From: Bacillus sp. CECT 9360
GTDB taxonomy: Bacteria; Bacillota; Bacilli; Bacillales; DSM-1321
Length of the DNA: 64,000 bases
Assembly (NCBI RefSeq): GCF_918741275.1
Contig: NZ_CAKKNA010000012.1
Coordinates: 43,104-107,103, forward strand
Reading direction: 5' to 3'
Shown here: positions 17,867 through 27,344 of the stretch, piece after piece
Numbering within the stretch: the first letter of the stretch is position 1
How the letters are laid out: every line of letters begins with the position of its first letter
The notes under the pieces: model-generated
Database searches by the model: none
The model's input: the letters and a program-made list of their open reading frames with translations, nothing else
Told to the model about the DNA's origin: nothing
Position numbers and translations under genes: made by a program

Positions 17867-18982
17867 TTATTTCAAATTTTCGGGATTTAATTTTTCCAAT
17901 TCAGGCAGAACGAAACGGCCATCTTTGCGGATTAATACGTCATCGAAATAAATTTCACCGCCGCCGTACTCAGGCCGTTGAATATTGACCATATCCCAGT
18001 GAATATTGGATTGGTTTCCATTGTAAGCATCATCATAGCATTGTCCCGGCGTAAAGTGGAAACTGCCGTCGATTTTCTCATCAAACAGGATATCCTGCAT
18101 CGGATGGAGAATGTACGGGTTCACGCCGATCGCAAATTCACCGATAAAACGCGCTCCTTCATCTGTGTCAAAGATTTTGTTGATACGCTCTGTGTCATTT
18201 GCTGTTGCTTCAATAATTTTTCCATCCTTGAAAGTCAATTTCACATTTTCAAAAGTAAAGCCTTGGTAAGGAGAAGGAGTATTGTACGTAATAACGCCGT
18301 TTACGGAATCCTTCACAGGAGCTGTGTACACTTCGCCGTCAGGAATATTTAACTCGCCGGCACATTTGATGGCTTTAATGCCCTTAATGGAGAAGGTTAA
18401 GTCGGTCCCGGGACCTGCCAGGCGGACTTTGTCTGTGTTGTCCATCAATTCAACCAGGCTATCCATCGCATCGCTCATGTTTCCGTAATCGAGGTTACAT
18501 ACATCAAAATAGAAATCCTCAAACGCTTCAGTGCTCATTTTTGCCAGCTGGGCCATGGAGGAAGTCGGATAGCGGAGAACGACCCATTTTGTTTTTGGTA
18601 CACGAATTTCCCTATGCACCTTCTTAAAAACGGTGTTTCCATGGATCGCCATCTTGTCAGAAGAAACATCGGCATGCTCATTAATGTTATCACCAGAGCG
18701 AAGCCCGATATAAGCATCCATTTTGCTCATCACTTCAGCTTCGAAATCGGCCATCATATTAAATTGCACTTCCTGGGCGCCCAACAGTAACGCACGGTCT
18801 ACCTGTTGATCCTTCAAATTAACAAAAGGATAACCGCCGGCGGCATAGGCCTCATTCACCAGTGCTGTGACAAGCTCGCGCTGAAGGCCGAAATTTTCAA
18901 TTAAAACCTTTTCCCCTTTTTGAAGTTTGACCGAATAATTGATTAAGTTCTTCGCAAGCCTCTCTATTCTAGGGTCCTTCAT
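17867..18982 (-). CDS. ampS: Aminopeptidase AmpS (M29 family)
   Basis: Metallo-aminopeptidase of family M29, cytoplasmic. Conserved blocks include the N-terminal RIERLAKNLINYSVKLQKGEKV, the central YTAPVKDSVNGVI, and C-terminal GEFAIGVNP with HFTPGQCYDDAYNGNQSNIHWDMV, carrying metal-site Glu, His and Asp residues. ATG at 18982 is chosen because GGAGG lies 7 nt upstream on the minus strand; a frame extending to 19048 adds a non-conserved leader. Length is 371 aa, shorter than the ~410 aa of many homologues. It is divergent from ytxG. Confidence 0.9.
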   Translation of the reverse strand: MKDPRIERLAKNLINYSVKLQKGEKVLIENFGLQRELVTALVNEAYAAGGYPFVNLKDQQVDRALLLGAQEVQFNMMADFEAEVMSKMDAYIGLRSGDNINEHADVSSDKMAIHGNTVFKKVHREIRVPKTKWVVLRYPTSSMAQLAKMSTEAFEDFYFDVCNLDYGNMSDAMDSLVELMDNTDKVRLAGPGTDLTFSIKGIKAIKCAGELNIPDGEVYTAPVKDSVNGVITYNTPSPYQGFTFENVKLTFKDGKIIEATANDTERINKIFDTDEGARFIGEFAIGVNPYILHPMQDILFDEKIDGSFHFTPGQCYDDAYNGNQSNIHWDMVNIQRPEYGGGEIYFDDVLIRKDGRFVLPELEKLNPENLK

Positions 18983-19137
18983 AATCATTCCTCCATATGT
19001 AAATGTTAATTTCTTATATATTCTAACCGGAAAAATGATTAATTTCACTTTTCAATGCTAAAAATAATAGCATTTATCGGTTAAAATAGTGTCTATTAGA
19101 AATAATAAATGAATGAGAAGCAAAGATTTTATGAAAG

Positions 19138-19165
19138 GCAGGAATTTTAGGGACTATATTGAAAA
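19138..19165 (+). promoter_or_regulatory. Putative sigma-H promoter of ytxGHJ
   Basis: GCAGGAATT (matching RnAGGAWWW), then 11 nt, then ATTGAAA (matching RnnGAAT at six of seven positions). The B. subtilis ytxGHJ (csb40) operon is known to be transcribed by sigma-H and sigma-B; position and sequence agree. Confidence 0.55.
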
Positions 19166-19174
19166 AATAAATAC

Positions 19175-19200
19175 GTTTATAATAAAAGGGAACGTGGTAT
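19175..19200 (+). promoter_or_regulatory. Putative sigma-B promoter of ytxGHJ
   Basis: GTTTAT, 14 nt, TGGTAT compares with the sigma-B consensus GTTTAA-N12-15-GGGTAT, at five of six positions in each hexamer. It lies just downstream of the sigma-H-like site. Confidence 0.5.
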
Positions 19201-19256
19201 TTAAACATTACAACATAAACGGTACGATGTACTGAAACAATCATTGGAGGTGCTTT

Positions 19257-19763
19257 ATGGAAGTCATATTATATTTGAGTGCTGCCATAGCAGCGATTGC
19301 TTTTTTAGTTTTGGTTATATTCCTATCAAGGACATTAAAATCTCTTCAGGCTACGCTTGATAGCGTAGCACACACATTGGATGGCCTTGAAAGGCAAATG
19401 CAAGGGGTAACGGTTGAAACAGCGTCTCTCCTTCATAAAACGAACGCACTTGCAGAGGATCTGCAAAAGAAATCAGAAAACCTGAATTCAGTCGTTTACG
19501 CGGTAAAGAATGTGGGAACATCGATTCAAAACTTTAATTCATCGATCCAAAAGGTGTCTGATAAAGTACAGACGGGTATTGATAACAATCAGGAAAAGAT
19601 TTCTCAAATTGTTCAATGGAGCAATGTGGCAATGGAAATCCGTGATAAATGGAAAGCACGAAAAAAAACGAACCTGCCTGCTGTTCAGACTACATCCCTC
19701 ACAGAAACGAGAGTAGAAGAAACAGATAATTTAGCAAAAAAGAGATTTCTAAGATCGCATTAA
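19257..19763 (+). CDS. ytxG: YtxG, DUF948 general stress membrane protein
   Basis: A 168-residue protein with one N-terminal transmembrane helix (about residues 3-24) followed by a long amphipathic coiled-coil region resembling the DUF948/methyl-accepting-like family. First gene of the ytxG-ytxH-ytxJ operon, which in B. subtilis is induced by stress and at sporulation onset. Biochemical role unknown. GGAGGTGCTTT precedes the ATG. ytxH follows after 22 nt. Confidence 0.85.
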   Translation: MEVILYLSAAIAAIAFLVLVIFLSRTLKSLQATLDSVAHTLDGLERQMQGVTVETASLLHKTNALAEDLQKKSENLNSVVYAVKNVGTSIQNFNSSIQKVSDKVQTGIDNNQEKISQIVQWSNVAMEIRDKWKARKKTNLPAVQTTSLTETRVEETDNLAKKRFLRSH

Positions 19764-19785
19764 AATCTGAAAGGAGCAATTACTC

Positions 19786-20340
19786 ATGACTCAAAAAGAT
19801 TATCCGGAATACACAAGAGATTACCAAAGGCCTTACCAGGAAGACCAAACAAGCACCAAGGATTTCATTATGGGAGCATTGATCGGCGGGGTAGTAGGAG
19901 CGGCCACTGCTCTTTTCATGGCCCCTAAATCCGGCAAGGATTTACGCAATGACTTAAATGTTCAAGCAAAAAATCTATCAGATAAAACGGAGCAATTTAG
20001 ACAAACAGCTATGGAAAGAGGGGGCAGTTTTGCTGAGACTGCCAAGCAAAAAACGAACAATGTAACCGAAATGGTAACAAACAAATCAGCGGACTTGATG
20101 AATAAAGTAAAAGACATGAAAGGAAACAACGGAGAATCTTCTTCTAAAGACAGTGGTGGAAGCGTAAGCGACTATTCCACTTCAAAGGCCCCGACAACTG
20201 ATTTAAAAGCTGCTTCTAACGGCACATCTACCGCTGATGCAACTTCTTCTTCCGCCACGACACCAGGCAGCAATGCGGCCAAGTTGAAGCTGGATGAAAC
20301 AAAAAAGGCGTTTGAAGAAACCGAAAACCGCTACAATTAA
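19786..20340 (+). CDS. ytxH: YtxH-like general stress protein
   Basis: A 184-residue YtxH-family protein: a short N-terminal charged region, one glycine-rich hydrophobic segment (FIMGALIGGVVGAATALFMA, about residues 25-44), the diagnostic PKSGKDLR after it, then an apolipoprotein-like helical region and a Ser/Thr/Ala-rich tail (about 115-165). Role unknown; it is expressed in the general stress response in B. subtilis. A stem-loop after the gene may reduce readthrough into ytxJ. Confidence 0.87.
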   Translation: MTQKDYPEYTRDYQRPYQEDQTSTKDFIMGALIGGVVGAATALFMAPKSGKDLRNDLNVQAKNLSDKTEQFRQTAMERGGSFAETAKQKTNNVTEMVTNKSADLMNKVKDMKGNNGESSSKDSGGSVSDYSTSKAPTTDLKAASNGTSTADATSSSATTPGSNAAKLKLDETKKAFEETENRYN

Positions 20341-20388
20341 TATATGTTCCAAAACGAATACGGACAAGCCGGATTTTTGGCATAGAGG

Positions 20389-20422
20389 GCGATGAAGTGG
20401 TAAGATGACTTCATCGCTTTTA
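20389..20422 (+). terminator. Intercistronic stem-loop between ytxH and ytxJ
   Basis: GCGATGAAGT pairs perfectly with ACTTCATCGC; only three or four Ts follow. It sits inside the operon and may be an attenuator or mRNA-stabilising hairpin. Confidence 0.6.
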
Positions 20423-20450
20423 TGTGTAACCGATGAAAGGAGAAAGAAAA

Positions 20451-20777
20451 ATGACTGCAAGGAAAATTGAAACACAAGAACAATTTGAGGAACTGGCAAA
20501 GCAGGATAGCTTTTTACTTATCAAGCATAGCCTGACATGCCCTGTAAGCGGTGCTGCTTTTGAAGAGTATGAAGGCTTCCTTGAAGAGCATGCTGACCTT
20601 AACACTGCTTATCTTGCAGTGCAAGAAGCCCGCCCGCTTTCCAATTATGTAGCGGACACCTTCAATATAAAACATGAAACGCCGCAAGCAATTTTATTTA
20701 AAAACGGTGAACCTGTTTGGAATGCTTCCCATTGGAAAATCACGAACGAATCTTTATCAAACGCACTAAAATCATAG
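20451..20777 (+). CDS. brxC: Monothiol bacilliredoxin BrxC (YtxJ)
   Basis: A 108-residue thioredoxin-fold protein with a single active-site cysteine in TCPVSG (Cys30), the mark of YtxJ/BrxC, which acts with bacillithiol in de-bacillithiolation and redox relay. The cis-Pro region HETPQAILF is near residue 77. ATG 20451 follows AAAGGAG by about 8 nt; the frame from 20433 would include the ribosome site. Third gene of the stress operon; a strong terminator follows. Confidence 0.88.
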   Translation: MTARKIETQEQFEELAKQDSFLLIKHSLTCPVSGAAFEEYEGFLEEHADLNTAYLAVQEARPLSNYVADTFNIKHETPQAILFKNGEPVWNASHWKITNESLSNALKS

Positions 20778-20789
20778 AGTATTATGAAT

Positions 20790-20823
20790 AGCCTTTCCCA
20801 ATCAGGGAGAGGCTTTTTTTTTT
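20790..20823 (+). terminator. Terminator of the ytxGHJ operon
   Basis: AGCCTTTCCC pairs with GGGAGAGGCT (one mismatch) and is followed by ten Ts. Confidence 0.85.
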
Positions 20824-20930
20824 GATTTAAAGAATGATAAAAAAAGAATGGTTGATTTTTCATACATTATATATTAAATTTTTAGAATATAACATTTTTT
20901 GCGGTACCTAAAAACAAGGGGGATTTTCTA

Positions 20931-21944
20931 GTGAAAAAGAGAATAAGTGCAGTACCATTAATCCTTGCAGGCCTTCTCGCTTTAGCGGGTTGCAGCAGTG
21001 ACGCTTCAAACGGTGACAATGGAAATAAAGCAGACGAGAAAAAGCAGTATACGATTGGGATGACTCAATTTGCTCCGCACGCCTCGTTGGATGCAGCGAC
21101 TGAAGGATTTAAGAAGGGTCTTGCAGACAATGGATTTAAAGAAGGCGAAAATGTGAAATTTGATTTCAAAAACGCTTCGGGTGACCAGAATAACACCCAG
21201 CCGATTGCGAATAACTTTGTAGGCGATAAGGTTGACCTAATATTCACGAATGCTACGCCAAGCGCAGTAAGCGCATTAAATGCTACCAAAGAGATTCCGA
21301 TCCTCTTCACATCCGTAACAGACCCGGTTGGGGCAGGTTTGGTTGAAGCACTGGACAAACCGGGAAGCAATATTACAGGCACGACTGATAATCATCCCGA
21401 TGCAACGGGCAAAACAATTGATTTCATTACAAAAGAAATCGGCGCCAAGAAGATCGGAGTTGTTTACAATTCAGGTGAACAAAACTCAGTGGTTCAGGTG
21501 GAGCAGGTGGAAGAGCTGGCAAAGAAAAATGGCGCCAAGCTTATAAAGACATCCATTTCTACAACTGCAGAAGTCAAACAGGCAACTGAATCATTAGTAG
21601 GAAGAGTTGACGCCATTTACATCCCGACAGATAACACAGTTGTTTCTGCCCTTGAATCTGTTATTTCAGTTGCAAACAGCAAAAAGATTCCGTTGTTTGT
21701 CGGTGAATTGGATTCCATGAAAAAAGGGGCAGTTGCAGCGAGCGGGTTTAGTTACGCCGATATTGGCTATCAAACCGGTGTAATGGCAGCGGCTATCTTG
21801 AAAGGCGAAAAGAAACCTTCTGACATACCGGTTGAACTTCCAAAAGACTTGAAGTTGATGATCAATAAAAAGGCTGCAGAGACACAGGGAGTGAAGATCA
21901 AGCCGGAGTGGGAGAAAATCGGCGAAATTTATGAAGGAGAATAA
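20931..21944 (+). CDS. ABC transporter substrate-binding lipoprotein
   Basis: Extracellular solute-binding lipoprotein of the ABC_sub_bind family (PF04392 type), as found in TrpX-like systems for aromatic amino acids. A lipoprotein signal peptide ends in LALAGC with the lipidated Cys21, followed by a Ser/Asn/Asp linker and a two-lobed periplasmic-binding fold. GTG start with AAGGGGG upstream. It heads a three-gene importer (lipoprotein, permease, ATPase) set 16 nt apart or overlapping. Substrate specificity cannot be read here; the family and the aroA gene nearby make an aromatic amino acid a reasonable guess. Confidence 0.85.
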   Translation: MKKRISAVPLILAGLLALAGCSSDASNGDNGNKADEKKQYTIGMTQFAPHASLDAATEGFKKGLADNGFKEGENVKFDFKNASGDQNNTQPIANNFVGDKVDLIFTNATPSAVSALNATKEIPILFTSVTDPVGAGLVEALDKPGSNITGTTDNHPDATGKTIDFITKEIGAKKIGVVYNSGEQNSVVQVEQVEELAKKNGAKLIKTSISTTAEVKQATESLVGRVDAIYIPTDNTVVSALESVISVANSKKIPLFVGELDSMKKGAVAASGFSYADIGYQTGVMAAAILKGEKKPSDIPVELPKDLKLMINKKAAETQGVKIKPEWEKIGEIYEGE

Positions 21945-21960
21945 GGAAGGATGATTTACG

Positions 21961-22986
21961 ATGTTCACAGCTTTGTTTTCTGCATTTGAATCGGGAATCA
22001 TCTATGCCATTATGGCACTTGGCGTTTATTTATCTTTCAGAATTCTGGATTTTCCTGATTTGACGGTTGACGGCAGCTTTGTCACCGGGGCAGCTACAGC
22101 AGCCATTTTAATTGTAAACGGGGTCAATCCATTTACGGCAACAGTCGTTGCGATGTTAACCGGCTTCCTTGCCGGGTGCTTGACAGGGCTTCTGCATACG
22201 GTTGGTAAAATTAATTCATTATTATCTGGAATATTAATGATGATCGCCCTTTATTCTATTAACCTTAGAATTATGGAGGGGAGATCGAATGTTCCTTTGC
22301 TCAATACAAATTCCGTTTTTACACATATCAGAGATGCCTGGAGCAACATCGGTATCGATACGGCACTAAATAATGCTCTAGCGGCAATCGGACTAGGGGA
22401 TAGCCTGCCGCAGACATGGAGCATTTTGCTTTTCATGCTTGTGATTACTTTTATCATAAAAATTTTAACCGATCTTTTTCTCCGGACAGAAATTGGCTTG
22501 GCGCTTCGGGCAACAGGAGACAACCAAAGAATGATCCGAAGCTTTTCTGCCAATACGAATATCATGATTGTATTAGGACTCGGTTTGTCGAATGCATTGG
22601 TCGCGCTTTCTGGTTCATTGATTGCGCAGCAAGGCGGATTCGCAGATGTCGGGATGGGGATCGGGATGATCGTCATTGGTCTTGCGTCCGTGATCATCGG
22701 AGAAGCCCTGTTTGGGGTAAAAACAATCGCCCGGGCTACTTTGGCAGTAATCGGCGGCGCGATTATCTATCGAATAGTTGTGACGCTTGCACTCAGGGTT
22801 GAATTCTTTGAGCCTGGCGATGTAAAAATGATTACGGCTTTCATTGTGATACTCGCCCTCGTTCTTCCAAAGATTAGGGACGGATATAAAGAACGGAAAC
22901 GAAAAGCCCGCAGACAGGCTGAACACAGAAAATCATTGCGTGTTCCTGCAGAAGGGAATGGTGACACAAGTGCTACAGCTGAGTAA
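21961..22986 (+). CDS. ABC transporter permease (branched-chain-type)
   Basis: Integral membrane permease of the BPD_transp_2 type, 341 aa, with eight or more hydrophobic segments and the family's DLTVDGSFVTGAA motif near residue 36 and RATGDNQRMIRSF cytoplasmic loop near 180. The C-terminal tail is basic (KERKRKARRQ). It partners the lipoprotein upstream and the ATPase downstream, whose start lies 26 nt inside this gene. Confidence 0.87.
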   Translation: MFTALFSAFESGIIYAIMALGVYLSFRILDFPDLTVDGSFVTGAATAAILIVNGVNPFTATVVAMLTGFLAGCLTGLLHTVGKINSLLSGILMMIALYSINLRIMEGRSNVPLLNTNSVFTHIRDAWSNIGIDTALNNALAAIGLGDSLPQTWSILLFMLVITFIIKILTDLFLRTEIGLALRATGDNQRMIRSFSANTNIMIVLGLGLSNALVALSGSLIAQQGGFADVGMGIGMIVIGLASVIIGEALFGVKTIARATLAVIGGAIIYRIVVTLALRVEFFEPGDVKMITAFIVILALVLPKIRDGYKERKRKARRQAEHRKSLRVPAEGNGDTSATAE

Positions 22987-23764
22987 TATTCATAAGGTTT
23001 TTAATGAAGGCACATCTGACGAAAAGATAGCCTTGGATCATATTAATCTTCATCTGAAACAAGGGGACTTCGTAACAGTGATTGGCAGTAATGGGGCGGG
23101 AAAATCGACACTGATGAACCTTGTCTCAGGAATGCTGCAGCCGGATTTAGGGGAAGTGAAAATTGAAACAAAAAATGTCACCTATCTCCCAGAATACAAG
23201 CGCGCCAAATTGATCGGGAGAGTTTTCCAGGATCCGATGGCCGGAACTTCTCCGACAATGACGATTGAGGAAAATTTAGCGATGGCTTATTCCCGCAATA
23301 AAAGAAGAACCTTAAAAAGCGGAGTAACGAAAAAAAGAAAAGAATTCTTTAAGGAAGTTCTAGAAACACTTCATCTCGGCCTTGAAAACAGGCTTTCAGC
23401 TAAAGTTGGCCTTCTGTCGGGGGGAGAAAGACAGGCGCTTTCTTTGCTGATGGCAACCTTCACGGAGCCTTCCATCCTCTTATTGGATGAGCATACAGCA
23501 GCCCTAGATCCATCACGTGCCGAGCTGATTACTTCATTGACGAAAGAGATCGTGGAAAGGTATCAATTAACTACGATCATGGTTACCCATAATATGCAGC
23601 AAGCTTTGGATTTAGGAAACAGGCTGATCATGATGGATAAAGGGCAAATCATTTTAGAAGCTGACGAGGAAAAGAAAAAAACATTAACAATTGAAAACTT
23701 GATGCAAGAGTTCCAAAGCATCCGCGGAACACGCTTGGCAAACGACCGGGCGCTATTGACATAA
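22961..23764 (+). CDS. ABC transporter ATP-binding protein
   Basis: Nucleotide-binding subunit with Walker A GSNGAGKST (about residue 37), Q-loop VFQDP, signature LSGGERQ (about 149), Walker B ILLLDEHTAAL (about 172) and H-loop VTHN. GTG 22961 is chosen because GAAGGGA lies just upstream; ATG 22958 would be too close to it. The overlap with the permease implies coupled translation. A bidirectional terminator follows. Confidence 0.88.
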   Translation: MTQVLQLSNIHKVFNEGTSDEKIALDHINLHLKQGDFVTVIGSNGAGKSTLMNLVSGMLQPDLGEVKIETKNVTYLPEYKRAKLIGRVFQDPMAGTSPTMTIEENLAMAYSRNKRRTLKSGVTKKRKEFFKEVLETLHLGLENRLSAKVGLLSGGERQALSLLMATFTEPSILLLDEHTAALDPSRAELITSLTKEIVERYQLTTIMVTHNMQQALDLGNRLIMMDKGQIILEADEEKKKTLTIENLMQEFQSIRGTRLANDRALLT

Positions 23765-23765
23765 T

Positions 23766-23805
23766 AAAAAGGGCCTTCTCTTCATCACAAAGAGAGGGCC
23801 CTTTA
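23766..23805. terminator. Bidirectional terminator, importer / FtsA-like gene
   Basis: AAAGGGCC..CTCTT pairs with AAGAG..GGCCCTTT, flanked by A and T runs, between convergent genes. Confidence 0.85.
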
Positions 23806-23834
23806 TTGGTATCACCAGTCCGGACAAATATAAA

Positions 23835-26000
23835 TTACAAACGATGCGGCATCGTCGCCCAAACGATTTTTAATTCGTCACCGGCGGAAACCGGTTGATC
23901 AAATCCAGTTTCTTGATTATTATTCAAAAGGGAAAACCGGCCATTTGACGTATTGGGCATATCGATTTCTACAAACCTGAAAATATCTTGAAAAAGAAAC
24001 GGTTCTATTTTACGCTGGACGCACTTTAAAACAGCGCCGTTCTTAATCAAATCTTCTTCTGCCAAGAGCTCCCCGTCGTGATAAAATTCAGTCAGACTCT
24101 TCGATAATATGATTCTTTCTCCATTGAAAGTGACAGGGATGGAGTGATTCATTTGTACGTTGATGGCGTTTGCCAAATTAGCAATACTTGGGATTGAAGC
24201 AGCTATTACGTTGATTTCATCTCGATCTTCAAACGGGCTCCCCGGCTGTGCCTGCCGTCCATTTCTCTCAATCTTTCCGGAAAAATGGCTAATCTGTTTG
24301 TCATTCTCATTTATCCTTATTACAAATGGCTTGACATGGATAAGCAGATACTCCAAGGAAAGCAATGAAAGAGCCTCCTTGATGGTTTGCGGAAGGCGGC
24401 AAATGATCTCATCCCTGTCTTTCACAAGATCATTACCGCTTATGACAGCGCCGTTGCTCATAATTTGAGCTTCTAGCGTATACTTCTTACCGTTTATCGT
24501 CATGACTTTTTTCGGTACATGATCGATTAGATCATAAACGCGTACAGAAGATGAAAAGCCGTCCATTCCTTTCTCGACGGTTATCTCGTCATCATTTTTT
24601 ACTTCGTCATCCAATGACGCTTCCACTCCGTTTAAAAGCAGGAACGGTTTTTTTCCATGCACGCCCGGGATGGTAACGATTTGCCCGTTCAGGTTGACCA
24701 TCATCGCCATACCGGGTTTTCCATATAATTTGTTTAACTTGATTCCCGCGGTAAGTAAACAATCGCCTACTGTCATTCGTTTCATATCGAATAATCTGAC
24801 AGCCTGGCCATTGACCATGACGCTCATATATTGAATCGGATTTTGGTGGGCGGCAATCGCTATCCCGATTGGTGTCACAAGCTCGGGCCCTTTCGTCAGC
24901 GTATCAGCTAAAGATAGGTTCTGTATCGCATCCAAGTCCCTGATTCCGACCCGGTTTGCAGGAAGAGCCAGCTTATCGGCTAGAATGGCAGGAAGCTCAG
25001 GCGTTAAACTCCCGCCGCCAACGAGCATTACCGCTTTTGGTGACTTGTCGCTGTTCAATGACAATATTTCGGTACATATTGCCTCAGCAAGGCGATCAAG
25101 GGCAGGGGAAATTTGTGCTATGACTTCTTGTCTCGGTAAGGATGTTTCAAACCCAAGAATATCTGTCACTGTGACTTCCTCTTGCTCGGTCAGCTGTCGC
25201 TTTGCTTTTTCCGCAAGAGGGAAATCAAGCAAAAGCTGGTCGCTGATCGCTTCCGTTATTTCGTCTCCAGCAACGGGAACCATACCATAGGCGATAACGG
25301 TTCCAGAATCAGTAAGCGCAATGTCTGAAGTGCCCGCCCCGATATCCACCAGGGCCACATTCAATCTTCTCATCGATTGGGGAATGAGGACATTTATCGC
25401 GGCAATCGGCTCGAGGGTCAAAGCCTGCATTTCCAGATTGGCCCGCTTTAAGGCGGCGACAAGCGATTCAACGACTACCTTTGGCAGAAAAGTCGCAATG
25501 ATCTCGACTGAAGCCTCATCGCCTCTTTGATCGATTAAATTGCCGATTTCTTGTCCGTCAAGGCGATAATATAAAACGGAATAACCGACACAATAATAAT
25601 GGGACAAAGCATGCGCGGTATTTTTTTCCGCGACGAGGGCCTGTGCCTGCTGAACAGCACTTAATTCTAAATGAAGGATATCCTCACGACTCATCATTGG
25701 CTTCCCTTTGATATCGCTTGTAATTGTTGCCCGCTCTGTTTTAAGCGCCCGCCCTGCCGCAGCAACAGAAACTTTATGTAAAAGGCCATGCTTTTTCTCG
25801 AGTTCAGCTTTTACTTCTTGAATGACCTTTGAGACGGCGACTACATCATGGATCTGTCCGTCGAGCATGGCCCGTTCAGTATGCTCCTTTGTCAGGATAT
25901 CTTTGACATGAAAATGTAAATCCTGCTTTTCCAGAATGATGCCAACTACGGAGCGAGTACCAATATCAAGTGCGAATATCTTTTCCTGCAATGAAAACAC
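23835..26000 (-). CDS. FtsA-like actin-fold ATPase with long repeat-bearing C-terminus
   Basis: A 721-residue protein whose first ~385 residues have the FtsA/PilM actin-like fold: phosphate-1 loop ALDIGTRSV (residue 10), SHS2-type subdomain (about 75-190), phosphate-2 VDIGAGTSDIAL (218) and adenosine motif VGGGSLTPELP (327). Residues about 390-721 have no counterpart in FtsA and contain roughly six copies of a short beta-hairpin-like motif, NG.....L....GDEI.V. FtsA-type proteins tether filaments to membranes, but no C-terminal amphipathic helix is evident here. Homologues occur near aroA/ccpA in other Bacillaceae; function is not known to me. Confidence 0.75.
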   Translation of the reverse strand: MFSLQEKIFALDIGTRSVVGIILEKQDLHFHVKDILTKEHTERAMLDGQIHDVVAVSKVIQEVKAELEKKHGLLHKVSVAAAGRALKTERATITSDIKGKPMMSREDILHLELSAVQQAQALVAEKNTAHALSHYYCVGYSVLYYRLDGQEIGNLIDQRGDEASVEIIATFLPKVVVESLVAALKRANLEMQALTLEPIAAINVLIPQSMRRLNVALVDIGAGTSDIALTDSGTVIAYGMVPVAGDEITEAISDQLLLDFPLAEKAKRQLTEQEEVTVTDILGFETSLPRQEVIAQISPALDRLAEAICTEILSLNSDKSPKAVMLVGGGSLTPELPAILADKLALPANRVGIRDLDAIQNLSLADTLTKGPELVTPIGIAIAAHQNPIQYMSVMVNGQAVRLFDMKRMTVGDCLLTAGIKLNKLYGKPGMAMMVNLNGQIVTIPGVHGKKPFLLLNGVEASLDDEVKNDDEITVEKGMDGFSSSVRVYDLIDHVPKKVMTINGKKYTLEAQIMSNGAVISGNDLVKDRDEIICRLPQTIKEALSLLSLEYLLIHVKPFVIRINENDKQISHFSGKIERNGRQAQPGSPFEDRDEINVIAASIPSIANLANAINVQMNHSIPVTFNGERIILSKSLTEFYHDGELLAEEDLIKNGAVLKCVQRKIEPFLFQDIFRFVEIDMPNTSNGRFSLLNNNQETGFDQPVSAGDELKIVWATMPHRL

Positions 26001-26061
26001 CTTCTCTTTATGAAAGTATACTTTAGCGCTTAAAAGCGTTTAATTATTAAAGAAAAAAATA

Positions 26062-26090
26062 GTGACATACTACTTTATATCATATATAAT
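26062..26090 (+). promoter_or_regulatory. Sigma-A promoter of aroA
   Basis: GTGACA, 17 nt, TATAAT. About 140 nt of leader follow before the aroA start; the leader has short inverted repeats (GTTC/GAAC inside TCATCA/TGATGA) but no T run. Confidence 0.65.
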
Positions 26091-26239
26091 AATCTCTAAT
26101 TATATAAGAATGTATCATATTTTCTCTATTCATTAAAGCAGCCGGAAGCAATTGCGAGATTGTCATCACTCGTTCAGTTAGAACAGGACTGATGATTGTC
26201 GAACCGGACGTATCTTAAAAGGCGAAAGGAAGGATTATG

Positions 26240-27316
26240 ATGAGCAACACAGAACTTGAAACACTGCGTGGTAAACTGGATGACGTTAATCTTGAATTAC
26301 TAGAGCTTATTAATAAGCGTGCAGAACTGGTACAGGAAATCGGCCGCGTTAAAGAAAAACAAGGTGTGAACCGTTATGATCCGGTTCGTGAAAGAAAGAT
26401 GCTCGATTTGATTGAGTCCAATAATAACGGACCGCTTGACCAGGCTTCCCTTAAACATATCTTCAAAGAAATCTTTAAGCTCGGTCTGGACCTTCAGAAG
26501 GACGATCATAAAAAAGCCTTATTGGTTTCAAGAAAGAAAAAGCCAGAAGATACGATAATCAATCTTAAAGGTGAGTTGATTGGCAATGGTATACCAAGCT
26601 TTGTATTTGGACCGTGTGCGGTCGAGTCTTATGAACAGGTTGCAAAGGTTGCGGAAGTAGTAAAGAGTAAAGGTCTTAAATTATTGCGCGGAGGCGCTTA
26701 TAAGCCACGTACTTCGCCTTATGATTTCCAAGGGCTGGGCGTAGAGGGTTTGAAAATCTTAAAGCGCGTTGCGGATGAGTACGGACTGGCAGTCATCAGT
26801 GAAATCGTTAGCCCGAATGACATTGAAACAGCTGTTGATTATATTGATGTCATCCAAATCGGCGCAAGAAACATGCAAAACTTTGAATTGCTGAAAGCGG
26901 CGGGAGCCGTGAATAAACCAGTGCTTCTAAAGCGCGGTATGGCTGCGACAATTGATGAGTTCATCAACGCAGCAGAATATATCATGGCTCAAGGAAATGG
27001 CAATATTATTCTTTGTGAAAGAGGAATCAGGACATATGAGCGGGCGACACGCAATACGCTTGATATATCAGCGGTACCGATTCTGAAACAGGAAACGCAC
27101 TTGCCGGTCATGGTCGATGTCACCCATTCTACTGGTAGACGTGATTTGCTTCTTCCAGCCGCAAAAGCTGCTTTGGCCATCGGGGCCGACGGTGTTATGG
27201 CTGAGGTTCATCCCGATCCTTCTGTGGCCTTATCAGATTCGGCCCAGCAAATGGACTTTGACCAATTTGAGGAGTTCTACCGTGAAATCCAAAAGCAGAA
27301 CTGGGTAACGGTTTGA
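26240..27316 (+). CDS. aroA: Bifunctional DAHP synthase / chorismate mutase
   Basis: First enzyme of the shikimate pathway: condenses PEP and erythrose 4-phosphate to DAHP. Residues 1-90 form an AroQ-type chorismate mutase that acts as the feedback sensor for chorismate and prephenate; residues ~100-358 are the DAHP synthase barrel with [40 protein letters not shown] and [15 protein letters not shown] 26240 is preferred to 26237 for spacing from AAAGGAAGG. The protein (358 aa) closely follows B. subtilis AroA. A terminator separates it from ccpA. Confidence 0.96.
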   Translation: MSNTELETLRGKLDDVNLELLELINKRAELVQEIGRVKEKQGVNRYDPVRERKMLDLIESNNNGPLDQASLKHIFKEIFKLGLDLQKDDHKKALLVSRKKKPEDTIINLKGELIGNGIPSFVFGPCAVESYEQVAKVAEVVKSKGLKLLRGGAYKPRTSPYDFQGLGVEGLKILKRVADEYGLAVISEIVSPNDIETAVDYIDVIQIGARNMQNFELLKAAGAVNKPVLLKRGMAATIDEFINAAEYIMAQGNGNIILCERGIRTYERATRNTLDISAVPILKQETHLPVMVDVTHSTGRRDLLLPAAKAALAIGADGVMAEVHPDPSVALSDSAQQMDFDQFEEFYREIQKQNWVTV

Positions 27317-27344
27317 CCGATACCATTTTTAAATAGTTCGAACG

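Noticed and set aside
23766..26000. Naming the large actin-like protein ftsA
   Set aside because: True ftsA sits with ftsZ in the dcw cluster and encodes about 440 residues; this protein has a long unrelated C-terminus and a different neighbourhood.
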